From an uncultured Collinsella sp. (lineage in GTDB: Bacteria > Actinomycetota > Coriobacteriia > Coriobacteriales > Coriobacteriaceae): 12,199 nucleotides of DNA. This document shows positions 6,949-12,199 of this stretch, in pieces. The translations under genes were made by a program, and so were the position numbers. The first letter of the stretch is position 1. Each line of letters begins with the position of its first letter. The stretch covers positions 1 to 12,199 of the forward strand of contig UQSC01000052.1 in NCBI GenBank assembly GCA_900543615.1. The letters are read 5' to 3'. Below the pieces are notes generated by a model that saw only the letters and a program-made list of their open reading frames with translations, made no database searches and was not told where the DNA came from.

Positions 6949-7689
6949 TTAGGCAAACATGACCTGGTTGAACGTATAGAAGCCGGGTTCGCGGACGACG
7001 AGCTTCTGGGCGGCGGCCAGGGCGCCGTTGACGAAGATCTGGCGGCTCGTGGCACGGTGCGTGAGCGTGATCTCCTCGTCTTGGCCAAAGAAGCTCACCT
7101 CGTGCACGCCGGCGACGGTGCCGCCGCGCAGCGAGTGCATACCGATTTCCTTGGGGTCGCGCGCGCCGCACATGCCCTCGCGTCCGTAGACGGGGTGGTA
7201 GCCTGCCTCGGGTTCGGCCTCGACTACGGCGTCGAGCAACAGCTTGGCGGTGCCGCTGGGGGCGTCGACCTTTTGGTTGTGGTGAGTCTCGACAATCTCG
7301 CAGTCAAAGCCGGGCAGCTCACGCGTGGCCTGGGCCACTAGATGACGCAGGGCTGCGATGCCGATGGAGTAATTGCCCGAGTGCATAACGCGGGTGTTCT
7401 GGCCCAGCTCACGCAGGCGGTCCATCTGCTCGGGCGTATAGCCCGTGGTGCCCGAGACCAACGCGGCGCCCGTGCGCTCGACATAGGCGACGACGGCATC
7501 GAAGGTCACGACGTTCGAGAAGTCGATGATAACGTCGGCCGCCGGGGCGCTCTCGAGCTCGGACAGATCAAAACCGATCTGGGCGACGATATCAAAAACG
7601 GGCTGCCCGCCGGCGTCGACAACGCCCTCGGCGGTGGTGCGGATGAGCGAGCCCATGCGGCCCGTTCCCATAATGACGGTCTTAATCAA
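6949..7689 (-). CDS. dapB: 4-hydroxy-tetrahydrodipicolinate reductase, TTG start
   Basis: NAD(P)H-dependent reduction of 4-hydroxy-tetrahydrodipicolinate, second step of the DAP branch. 246 residues, normal. GTGRMG (8-13) is the dinucleotide-binding loop, SGTTGY is at 79-84, and HHNQKVDAPSGTA (136-148) holds the catalytic His-His and Lys140 and the substrate-binding SGT. The start codon is TTG at 7689-7687: it begins exactly before the Rossmann strand, has AAGGGAG at 7699-7705 with 9-nt spacing, and overlaps the dapA stop by 8 nt (TTGATTAA). The next ATG (residue 7) would delete the first beta strand. The overlap suggests translational coupling to dapA, and the weak start codon may lower DapB output relative to DapA. 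Confidence 0.96.
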   Translation of the reverse strand: MIKTVIMGTGRMGSLIRTTAEGVVDAGGQPVFDIVAQIGFDLSELESAPAADVIIDFSNVVTFDAVVAYVERTGAALVSGTTGYTPEQMDRLRELGQNTRVMHSGNYSIGIAALRHLVAQATRELPGFDCEIVETHHNQKVDAPSGTAKLLLDAVVEAEPEAGYHPVYGREGMCGARDPKEIGMHSLRGGTVAGVHEVSFFGQDEEITLTHRATSRQIFVNGALAAAQKLVVREPGFYTFNQVMFA

Positions 7690-8572
7690 GCAGACCAGCT
7701 CCCTTCAGAGCATCGGTAAGTGCGGCTCGCGTGTCATCTGCCATGGGGCACAGCGGCATACGGTAGTTTGCCTCAATCATGCCCATCTGGGCGAGCGCTT
7801 CCTTGACGGGGATGGGGTTGACCTCGCTAAAGAGGGCATTGATGAGCGGCTGGCCGGCAATCTGGATATCGCGGGCGCGTGCCACGTCACCGTCCAGATA
7901 GGCGCGGCACATGTCGTGCACGAGCTGCGGCTGAACGTCTGCCCACACGCTGATGGCGCCCGAGGCGCCCAGGCTCATGAGCGGTACGGTAAGCGCGTCC
8001 TCGCCCGAGTACATGCGGAAGTCGTCTGACAGCAGGTGGGCGATCTTGGCCGCGTAGGCGACGTTGCCCGAGGCCTCCTTAATACCCATGATGTTGGGGT
8101 GCGCGGCCAGGCGTTCTACATTGCGCTCGCTGATGCCGCAGCCACAGCGGCCGGGGATGTTGTACAGGATGCAGGGGATGTCCACGGCATCGGCGACGGT
8201 CTTAAAGTGCTGATAGATACCCTCTTCGTTGGACTTGTTGTAGTAGGGGGTAATGAGCAGCAGGCCGTCGGCTCCCAAGCCCTGGTAAGTAAGCGACTTG
8301 GTGAGCATGGTCTGCGTGGAGTTGGAGCCCGAGCCGGCAATGACGGGGACGCGTCCTGCAACATTCTTGACCACGGCGGCGACGACGGAGTTATCCTCGT
8401 CGTCGGTCATCGTGGCGCTCTCGCCGGTGGTGCCCAGGGTGAGGATGGCGTCGGTGCCGTTTTGCAGGTGGAAATCGATAAGGCGCTCGAGTGCGTCAAA
8501 GTCGACACTGCCATCCTTTTTAAACGGCGTGACGAGGGCGACGATTGAGCCCTCGAGATTGCGGATGTCCAT
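7682..8572 (-). CDS. dapA: 4-hydroxy-tetrahydrodipicolinate synthase, internal start within the fusion frame
   Basis: Condenses pyruvate with L-aspartate-4-semialdehyde, first committed step of DAP/lysine synthesis. From the internal ATG at 8572-8570 the product is 296 residues, the usual length. The protein starts as expected (MDIRNLEGSIVALVTPF) and has Thr48-Thr49 in GTTGES, Tyr137 in LYNIPGR, Arg142, and the Schiff-base Lys165 in GIKEASG, each offset by four from the E. coli residues. AAGGAG at 8579-8584 sits 6 nt before the ATG, an ideal ribosome site. So even though the frame is continuous with lysA, independent DapA initiation is likely. TAA stop at 7684-7682 overlaps dapB. Tetrameric cytoplasmic enzyme in the family. 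Confidence 0.9.
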   Translation of the reverse strand: MDIRNLEGSIVALVTPFKKDGSVDFDALERLIDFHLQNGTDAILTLGTTGESATMTDDEDNSVVAAVVKNVAGRVPVIAGSGSNSTQTMLTKSLTYQGLGADGLLLITPYYNKSNEEGIYQHFKTVADAVDIPCILYNIPGRCGCGISERNVERLAAHPNIMGIKEASGNVAYAAKIAHLLSDDFRMYSGEDALTVPLMSLGASGAISVWADVQPQLVHDMCRAYLDGDVARARDIQIAGQPLINALFSEVNPIPVKEALAQMGMIEANYRMPLCPMADDTRAALTDALKGAGLLD

Positions 8573-9991
8573 GTTCTTCTCCTTCGCGTCCGCGATCTGG
8601 ATGCGTTTGTTCCATTGGGCGGCGACCGCCAGGCGCTCGTCTTGGGCGCGACGGCGGGCACTTTCGGCGCGCGACTTGGCCAGCAGCTCTCGGCCGCTCG
8701 GCAGCACGTCGAGCGTGGCAAAGTAATCGCCCGGGCGCTCGGCGCGGCGGATGAGGTCGGCCGAGCCATCGGGGCGCAACAGGACCTCGGCGGAGCGCAG
8801 GCGTCCATTGTAGTTGTAGCCCATGGAGTAGCCATGCGCGCCGGTATCGTGGATCACAAGCAGGTCGCCCATGTCGATATGCGGCAGCTCGCGATCGATG
8901 GCGAACTTGTCGTTGTTCTCGCACAGATTGCCCGTGATGTCGTAGGTGTCCGTGACGGGCGCTGTGGTCTTGTCGTCGCCACCCGGCTGGCCCATCACCG
9001 TAATGTGGTGGTAGGCGCCATACATGGCAGGACGAATCAGATCGACGGCGCTTGCGTCCACGCCGATATAGTCCTTGTAGATCTGCTTCTCGTGGATGGC
9101 CTTGGTGACCAGGCAGCCGTAGGGGCCCATCATAAAGCGACCCATCTCGGTGCAGATCGCCACATCGCCCATGCCGGCGGGGACCAGAATCTCGTCGTAG
9201 GCTGCGTGTACGCCCTCACCGATGGCATGAATGTCGTTAGCCTGCTGCTCGGGCAGGTAGGGGATGCCGACGCCGCCGGACAGGTTGATAAAGGCGACAT
9301 GTGCGCCGGTCTCGCGCTCCAGGCGCACGGCAAGTTTAAAGAGGATGCGTGCGAGCTTGGGATAGTAGTCGTTAGTGACGGTGTTACTGGCAAGGAAGGC
9401 ATGGATGCCAAAATTCTCGGCGCCCTTGGCCTTGAGCATGCGGAAGGCCTCAAAGAGCTGCTCGGTGGTCATGCCATATTTGGAGTCGCCCGGGTTGTCC
9501 ATGATGCCGTTGGAGAGCTGGAACAGACCGCCTGGATTAAAGCGGCAGCTGACCGTCTTGGGGATGGGCCCCGCAACGCGCTCAAAGAACTCGATGTGGC
9601 TGATGTCGTCAAAGTTGACGATGGCACCCAGCTTGTCGGCGAGCTCAAAGTCGGCAGCCGGCGTGTCGTTGGACGAGAACATGATGTCGTGTCCCGTGAT
9701 TCCCAGTGAGCGGGCGATCATAAGCTCGGTATAGCTCGAGCAATCGCAGCCGCAGCCGTATTCGTTGAGAATGGAGATGAGCGCCGGGTTGGGGTTGGCC
9801 TTGACGGCAAAGTATTCCTTAAAGCCCGGGTTCCATGCAAAGGCGTCGCGCACTTCTTGCATGTTGCGGCAGATGCCTGCCTCGTCGTATAGATGAAACG
9901 GCGTGGGGAACTGCTCGACGATATGCTCGAGTGTCTCCTTGTCCACAAACGGCTGCTTGGCCGCATATGCCTCGTTGGGGGTCAATGCCAT
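7682..9991 (-). CDS. lysA: LysA-DapA fusion frame: diaminopimelate decarboxylase joined to dihydrodipicolinate synthase
   Basis: One 769-residue frame without a stop. Residues 1 to about 428 are diaminopimelate decarboxylase (last step to lysine, PLP-dependent): PLP lysine Lys64 in FAVKANPNP, CDCSSYTEL (82-90), LSGGVGIPY (238-246), TEMGRFMMGPYG (281-292), CENNDKFA (357-364) in place of the usual CESGD, and YNYNGRLR (392-399). A charged, Arg/Ala-rich helical linker fills about 429-473, roughly 45 residues. Residues 474-769 are a complete DapA. Linker codons keep the strong G/C third-position bias, so it is real coding sequence. Start ATG at 9991 has GAGG at 10002-10005 (10-nt spacing), at the end of a regulatory helix. 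Separate LysA and DapA is the norm. A recent stop loss, a sequencing error or a genuine bifunctional protein are all possible. First gene after the lysine riboswitch. Confidence 0.9.
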   Translation of the reverse strand: MALTPNEAYAAKQPFVDKETLEHIVEQFPTPFHLYDEAGICRNMQEVRDAFAWNPGFKEYFAVKANPNPALISILNEYGCGCDCSSYTELMIARSLGITGHDIMFSSNDTPAADFELADKLGAIVNFDDISHIEFFERVAGPIPKTVSCRFNPGGLFQLSNGIMDNPGDSKYGMTTEQLFEAFRMLKAKGAENFGIHAFLASNTVTNDYYPKLARILFKLAVRLERETGAHVAFINLSGGVGIPYLPEQQANDIHAIGEGVHAAYDEILVPAGMGDVAICTEMGRFMMGPYGCLVTKAIHEKQIYKDYIGVDASAVDLIRPAMYGAYHHITVMGQPGGDDKTTAPVTDTYDITGNLCENNDKFAIDRELPHIDMGDLLVIHDTGAHGYSMGYNYNGRLRSAEVLLRPDGSADLIRRAERPGDYFATLDVLPSGRELLAKSRAESARRRAQDERLAVAAQWNKRIQIADAKEKNMDIRNLEGSIVALVTPFKKDGSVDFDALERLIDFHLQNGTDAILTLGTTGESATMTDDEDNSVVAAVVKNVAGRVPVIAGSGSNSTQTMLTKSLTYQGLGADGLLLITPYYNKSNEEGIYQHFKTVADAVDIPCILYNIPGRCGCGISERNVERLAAHPNIMGIKEASGNVAYAAKIAHLLSDDFRMYSGEDALTVPLMSLGASGAISVWADVQPQLVHDMCRAYLDGDVARARDIQIAGQPLINALFSEVNPIPVKEALAQMGMIEANYRMPLCPMADDTRAALTDALKGAGLLD
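8579..8584 (-). promoter_or_regulatory. Internal Shine-Dalgarno for dapA inside the LysA-DapA frame
   Basis: AAGGAG followed by a 6-nt spacer and ATG at 8572. In the fusion frame it is read as Lys-Glu plus flanking codons. Its survival within a coding region argues that DapA is, or recently was, translated on its own. Confidence 0.8.
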
Positions 9992-10004
9992 GTCCCGTAA
10001 ACCT

Positions 10005-10069
10005 CGCTATCCAGACGGCGCCATCTGCGCATCGAATCCGCATAGCGTGGACCCAATGTCCGGATAGCG
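10005..10069 (-). promoter_or_regulatory. Start-proximal long-range helix, candidate riboswitch expression platform
   Basis: CGCTATCCGGAC (10069-10058) can pair with GTCTGGATAGCG (10016-10005) over 12 bp with one wobble. The 3' arm runs into the GAGG ribosome site of lysA at 10005-10002. There is no T run after it, so translation control or occlusion is more likely than termination. Small hairpins such as GGAC/GTCC lie inside the loop. Inference only. Confidence 0.5.
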
Positions 10070-10082
10070 CTCCCGCATTGCT

Positions 10083-10222
10083 GCAGACAGTCCTGTGGGT
10101 GTTTCCCACAGGCCCACCAGGTTGTTCGTGCCCGAAAAACCCAGTTCGGCGGGTTTCGCCTCCCCACGGGGTCAAAGCCTGCCGGCTCGCCCGCGGTTCT
10201 TCGTGCCCGCGCCTCTATCAAG
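10083..10222 (-). ncRNA. Lysine riboswitch (L-box)
   Basis: The minus strand upstream of lysA shows L-box landmarks in order: GATAGAGGCGC at 10219-10209, a GGGGAGGCG...CCGAA block corresponding to the conserved GGGGAGCG...CCGAAG of the B. subtilis lysC leader, a closing perfect 8-bp stem-loop CCTGTGGG/CCCACAGG (10092-10112), then GGACTGTC, whose CTGTC (10090-10086) pairs with GATAG to close P1. The lysine-binding core is expected at this junction. It heads the lysA-dapA-dapB-dapH operon, exactly the expected target, so lysine would repress it. Length about 135 nt versus roughly 170 in B. subtilis, with shorter helices. This occupies most of the 378-nt gap 9992-10369. Confidence 0.85.
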
Positions 10223-10254
10223 TGGTAAAGACCCTATCACGTTGCACTTTACCA
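10223..10254. promoter_or_regulatory. Inverted repeat in the lysA / amidohydrolase divergent promoter region
   Basis: Perfect 8-bp arms TGGTAAAG (10223-10230) and CTTTACCA (10247-10254) with a 16-bp spacer. The right arm covers the -35 of the plus-strand promoter; the left arm lies at the predicted lysA transcription start. This is the layout of an operator for a dimeric regulator; the protein is unknown. Confidence 0.55.
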
Positions 10255-10259
10255 AACAA
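10231..10259 (-). promoter_or_regulatory. Possible promoter of the lysA operon
   Basis: TTGTTT (10259-10254) and TAGGGT (10236-10231) are separated by 17 nt. Both match consensus only weakly, but a start near 10224 would put the riboswitch at the very 5' end of the transcript, as is usual. Confidence 0.35.
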
Positions 10260-10276
10260 GAGTATTTGTATATAAC
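10248..10276 (+). promoter_or_regulatory. Promoter of the M20D amidohydrolase gene
   Basis: TTTACC (10248-10253) and TATAAC (10271-10276) with a 17-nt spacer; the -10 matches five of six bases. Start of transcription near 10283 gives a leader of about 87 nt, with a small hairpin CAGCA/TGCTG at 10289-10301. Confidence 0.6.
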
Positions 10277-10369
10277 GTTTAAAAAATGCAGCAATATGCT
10301 GGAAACATGTGTGCCACAATCCTGTATCACAATAAGTTGCAACAGATGTGTCTTACGAAGGGATTCTCT

Positions 10370-11557
10370 ATGACCGAGCTCCAAGAACTCCGTCGCTATC
10401 GCCGCGATCTCCATCGCATTCCGGAGCTCGATTTCGATCTTCCGCAAACCATTGTCTATATCGAGGGCGTGTTGGCACCGCTCGCTTGCGAGGTGACCCA
10501 TCCGTGCCCCAGCTGCGTCTGCGCTTTCTTCGACGCCGGCGTTGGTGCCGCGCATGCCACAGCGATTCGCGCCGATATGGATGCGCTGCCCATCGCGGAG
10601 GCGACGGGAGCGGCCTTTGCCTCGACCCATCCCGGCAAGATGCACGCTTGCGGACATGATGGACACATGGCCATGGCACTTGCCGCCGCGACGTATGTCG
10701 ACCGTACGATTCGCGAGCAGCCGGGCGTCATTAGGCGCAACGTTCTCTTTGTGTTCCAGCCGGCCGAGGAAACGACCGGTGGTGCCAAGACGGTATGTGA
10801 GAGCGGTGTGTTCGAATGCTACGGGGTCGACCGCATTTTTGGCTTCCATGTGTGGCCCGATCTGCCCGCCGGCACGTTGGCGAGCTGTTCCGGCCCGCTG
10901 CTGGCGCGTTCGAGTGAGACACACATTCATATTCACGGGACGAGCATCCATATCGCTAAGACCTATGGCGTTCCGGTCGAGGAGTCGCACGATGCGGCGC
11001 TGGCGGCTGCCAAGTTCTTGGTTGCCGAGCGCGAACTGATGGACGAGCTGGGCACCGACGAGCCCTGTATCGGCAAGTTTGGTCTGCTGCAGGCCGGTAC
11101 CGTCTGCAATGCGGTGGCGGGGGAGGCCCATGTTGCCGGCAGCCTGCGTGTGTTTACGGACGACATGTTCGACCGGGCGCGCGAAGGCGTGCGCCGCGTG
11201 CTGGACGATGCCTGTGCCGCAACAGGCTGTACGTACGATCTCGACTTTGCCGAGGGCTATCCGCCAGTCGATAACGACCCCGAGCTGTTTGCCTGCATTG
11301 CGCTTGCCTTGTCCGAGCTGCAACTTGTGGACGAGCCGCTGCTGATCGCCGAGGATTTCGCGTTCTATCAACGCCATCTGCCGGGCGTGTTTTTCCTGCT
11401 GGGCACGGGTATGCCAGAGGACCAAGACAACCCGAGTGATTCGGATGGCTGTCCCGCCTATGCCACAAGCGCTCTGCATACCGATAGCATGCTCTTCGAC
11501 GAGGAAATCCTTCTCAAAGGCCTCGATGTCTACAAACGATTGCTTTTGCTTGACTAA
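10370..11557 (+). CDS. M20D amidohydrolase, candidate N-acetyl-diaminopimelate deacetylase
   Basis: 395-residue cytoplasmic metallo-amidohydrolase. RRDLHRIPEL (11-20) opens the domain. RADMDALP (67-74), HACGHDGH (92-99, with ligands Cys94 and His96), QPAEE (130-134, catalytic Glu133 and ligand Glu134), GFH (His160) and the late SALHTD (His370) complete the two-metal site. The lid-domain motif, usually GxGGHxxxPH, is here GTSIHIAKTYG: the histidine (194) is kept but the surroundings are divergent. The family also includes hippurate hydrolases and IAA-amino acid hydrolases. Position beside the lysine-riboswitch operon that contains dapH supports N-acetyl-LL-DAP deacetylation. Start 10370 has AAGGGA (10358-10363) at 6 nt; the in-frame ATG at 10286 lies at the transcription start and has no ribosome site. 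Confidence 0.9.
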   Translation: MTELQELRRYRRDLHRIPELDFDLPQTIVYIEGVLAPLACEVTHPCPSCVCAFFDAGVGAAHATAIRADMDALPIAEATGAAFASTHPGKMHACGHDGHMAMALAAATYVDRTIREQPGVIRRNVLFVFQPAEETTGGAKTVCESGVFECYGVDRIFGFHVWPDLPAGTLASCSGPLLARSSETHIHIHGTSIHIAKTYGVPVEESHDAALAAAKFLVAERELMDELGTDEPCIGKFGLLQAGTVCNAVAGEAHVAGSLRVFTDDMFDRAREGVRRVLDDACAATGCTYDLDFAEGYPPVDNDPELFACIALALSELQLVDEPLLIAEDFAFYQRHLPGVFFLLGTGMPEDQDNPSDSDGCPAYATSALHTDSMLFDEEILLKGLDVYKRLLLLD

Positions 11558-11571
11558 GGCGCAAAGGACTA

Positions 11572-11650
11572 TTTGTTCTAGAAAACACGAACAAACGTAC
11601 GATATAATAGAGATGTAAGTCTATAGAAACGTTTGACGTTACTAACGTAA
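11572..11650 (+). promoter_or_regulatory. Promoter and candidate autoregulatory operators of the toxin-antitoxin pair
   Basis: A perfect -10 TATAAT (11603-11608) without a clear -35. Two inverted repeats flank it: TTTGTTC (11572-11578) with GAACAAA (11589-11595), which covers the -35 area, and ACGTTA-C-TAACGT (11636-11648) in the leader. Antitoxins of this family bind such palindromes to repress their own operon. The ribosome site GTAAGG (11647-11652) adjoins the second palindrome. Confidence 0.55.
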
Positions 11651-11659
11651 GGCGATACT

Positions 11660-11941
11660 ATGATTGCATCGTATAAAGATGAGGATACCGAGCGCTTTGC
11701 CATGGGTGTGCGGGTCAGGAGGTTCGTGCCCTTTGAGCGTGTTGCGTTGAGGAAGATTCGCCAACTGCAGGTTTGTGCTTCGCTTGATGATCTTCGCGTT
11801 CCACCGGGCAACCGCCTGGAAGCTTTGAAGGGCGATCGTGCCGGTCAATATAGCATCCGTGTTAACGAGCGCTATCGGGTCTGTTTTGAGTGGAGACAGG
11901 AGATGGCTTGGAATGTCGAAATCGTCGATTATCACAAGTGA
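11660..11941 (+). CDS. higB: HigB/RelE-ParE family toxin
   Basis: 93-residue small basic protein, usual length for the HigB family of type II toxins, which cut mRNA on the ribosome when not held by the antitoxin. The family core LKGDRAGQYSIRVNERYR (56-73), the following VCFEW and the C-terminal VEIVDYHK are clear hallmarks, with the basic residues (Lys57, Arg60, Arg67) and DYH (90-92) of the active-site region. The ATG at 11660 follows GTAAGG with 7-nt spacing. Toxin-first order and an overlap with the next gene (29 nt) are typical of higBA and imply translational coupling. Codon use is less GC-biased than in the metabolic genes before it, consistent with a mobile cassette. Active-site assignment is from the family, not tested here. 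Confidence 0.92.
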   Translation: MIASYKDEDTERFAMGVRVRRFVPFERVALRKIRQLQVCASLDDLRVPPGNRLEALKGDRAGQYSIRVNERYRVCFEWRQEMAWNVEIVDYHK

Positions 11942-12156
11942 TGAGACTTCGGCCGATTTGCTGTCGCCGGTGACTCCTGGTGAGCTTCTCAAAGAGGAGT
12001 TTCTTGTTCCCATGGGCATTTCTCAATATCGCCTTGCGAAAGAGACTGGGATTCCGGCTCAGCGTATCGGGCAGATTGTCTTGGGAAAACGTCGCGTGAC
12101 GGCCGACACCGACCTCCGTCTTTGCCGTTATTTTGGCCTGACGGATGGTTATTGGC
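11913..12156 (+). CDS. higA: HigA-type antitoxin, 3' truncated by contig end
   Basis: XRE-family helix-turn-helix antitoxin that neutralises HigB and represses the operon. 81 genuine residues are visible: TPGELLKEEFLVPMGISQ (21-38) is the family opening, and LAKETGIPAQRIGQIVLGKR (41-60) is the helix-turn-helix, followed by VTADTDLRLCRYFGLTDGYW. The start ATG at 11913 lies inside the toxin gene in another frame. No later in-frame ATG precedes the domain. After Trp81 the frame continues to the window end as PVSYTHLTLPTNS, which is translated adapter, not protein. Family members continue with LNLQ and about 15 more residues, so the C-terminus is missing. The last genuine base, C at 12156, fits a Leu codon. 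Confidence 0.9.
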
Positions 12157-12199
12157 CTGTCTCTTATACACATCTGACGCTGCCGACGAATAGCCTTGT
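12157..12199. other. Nextera sequencing adapter contamination at the contig end
   Basis: 12157-12175 is the 19-bp Tn5 mosaic end CTGTCTCTTATACACATCT. 12176-12189 is GACGCTGCCGACGA, the rest of the Nextera read-1 adapter in reverse complement. 12190-12197 (ATAGCCTT) is where the i5 index sits, and its reverse complement AAGGCTAT matches an index I recall as S520. 12198-12199 (GT) begins the P5 tail. This is library artefact, not genome. Confidence 0.98.

Noticed and set aside
8615..9709. Long plus-strand frame opposite lysA, and similar ones at 6346-7341 and opposite ldh (2659-3660)
   Set aside because: Valine, aspartate and glycine-rich shadow translations of well-supported genes, with no ribosome sites or motifs.
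10286..10369. Start of the M20D amidohydrolase at 10286
   Set aside because: It coincides with the predicted transcription start and lacks a ribosome site; AAGGGA with 6-nt spacing supports 10370.
10172..11479. 435-residue open frame on the minus strand opposite the M20D gene
   Set aside because: Antisense shadow of a clear metallo-amidohydrolase; it crosses the divergent promoters and the riboswitch.
1..12156. CRISPR array, tRNA, rRNA, insertion sequence or prophage genes
   Set aside because: I looked for regularly spaced repeats, cloverleaf-like sequence and transposase or phage motifs and saw none; the only dispersed repeats are the GGGGACAGG palindromes.
11862..12173. Minus-strand frames beginning MCIRDR and MYKRQ
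   Set aside because: Their start codons lie within the Nextera adapter, so they are artefacts.

Overview
High-GC window with dense genes, strong G/C third-position codon use and short intergenic gaps. The gene content (two-domain NadE, acetyl-type diaminopimelate pathway, L-lactate dehydrogenase, Mbeg1-like hydrolase, GGGGACAGG palindromic repeats) fits a gut actinobacterium of the Coriobacteriia, most likely Collinsella. This assignment is inference from style and recall; no marker gene is present. The right edge is a contig end: the last 43 bases are Nextera sequencing adapter, not genome.

Layout. 1-1178 (+): 3' part of a glutamine-dependent NAD synthetase; its glutaminase domain lies off the left edge. 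1297-2460 (+): class I/II aminotransferase behind a leader with two stem-loops. 2662-3609 (+): L-lactate dehydrogenase with a strong terminator. 3772-4932 (+): Mbeg1/DUF2974-type alpha/beta hydrolase bracketed by palindromic GGGGACAGG repeats. 5043-6047 (+): NdpA/YejK-type nucleoid-associated protein, ending in a bidirectional terminator. 9991 down to 6190 (-): lysine/diaminopimelate operon lysA-dapA-dapB-dapH, headed by a lysine riboswitch at about 10083-10222. lysA and dapA form one uninterrupted reading frame, yet dapA keeps its own Shine-Dalgarno and ATG. 10370-11557 (+): divergent M20D amidohydrolase, a good candidate for N-acetyl-diaminopimelate deacetylase. 11660 to the end (+): HigB-type toxin and an overlapping HigA antitoxin cut off by the adapter.

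How the genes work together. DapA condenses pyruvate with aspartate semialdehyde, DapB reduces the product, DapH acetylates it, an aminotransferase (possibly the one at 1297) adds the second amino group, the M20D enzyme removes the acetyl group, an epimerase not in this window makes meso-DAP, and LysA decarboxylates it to lysine. Lysine would feed back through the riboswitch on the minus-strand operon. An inverted repeat between the divergent promoters overlaps the predicted promoters of both lysA and the amidohydrolase gene, so the two units may be co-controlled.

The points most worth a second look are the lysA-dapA fusion with a preserved internal start, the riboswitch with its start-proximal helix and divergent operator, the repeats around the hydrolase, and the adapter that creates a false HigA C-terminus.
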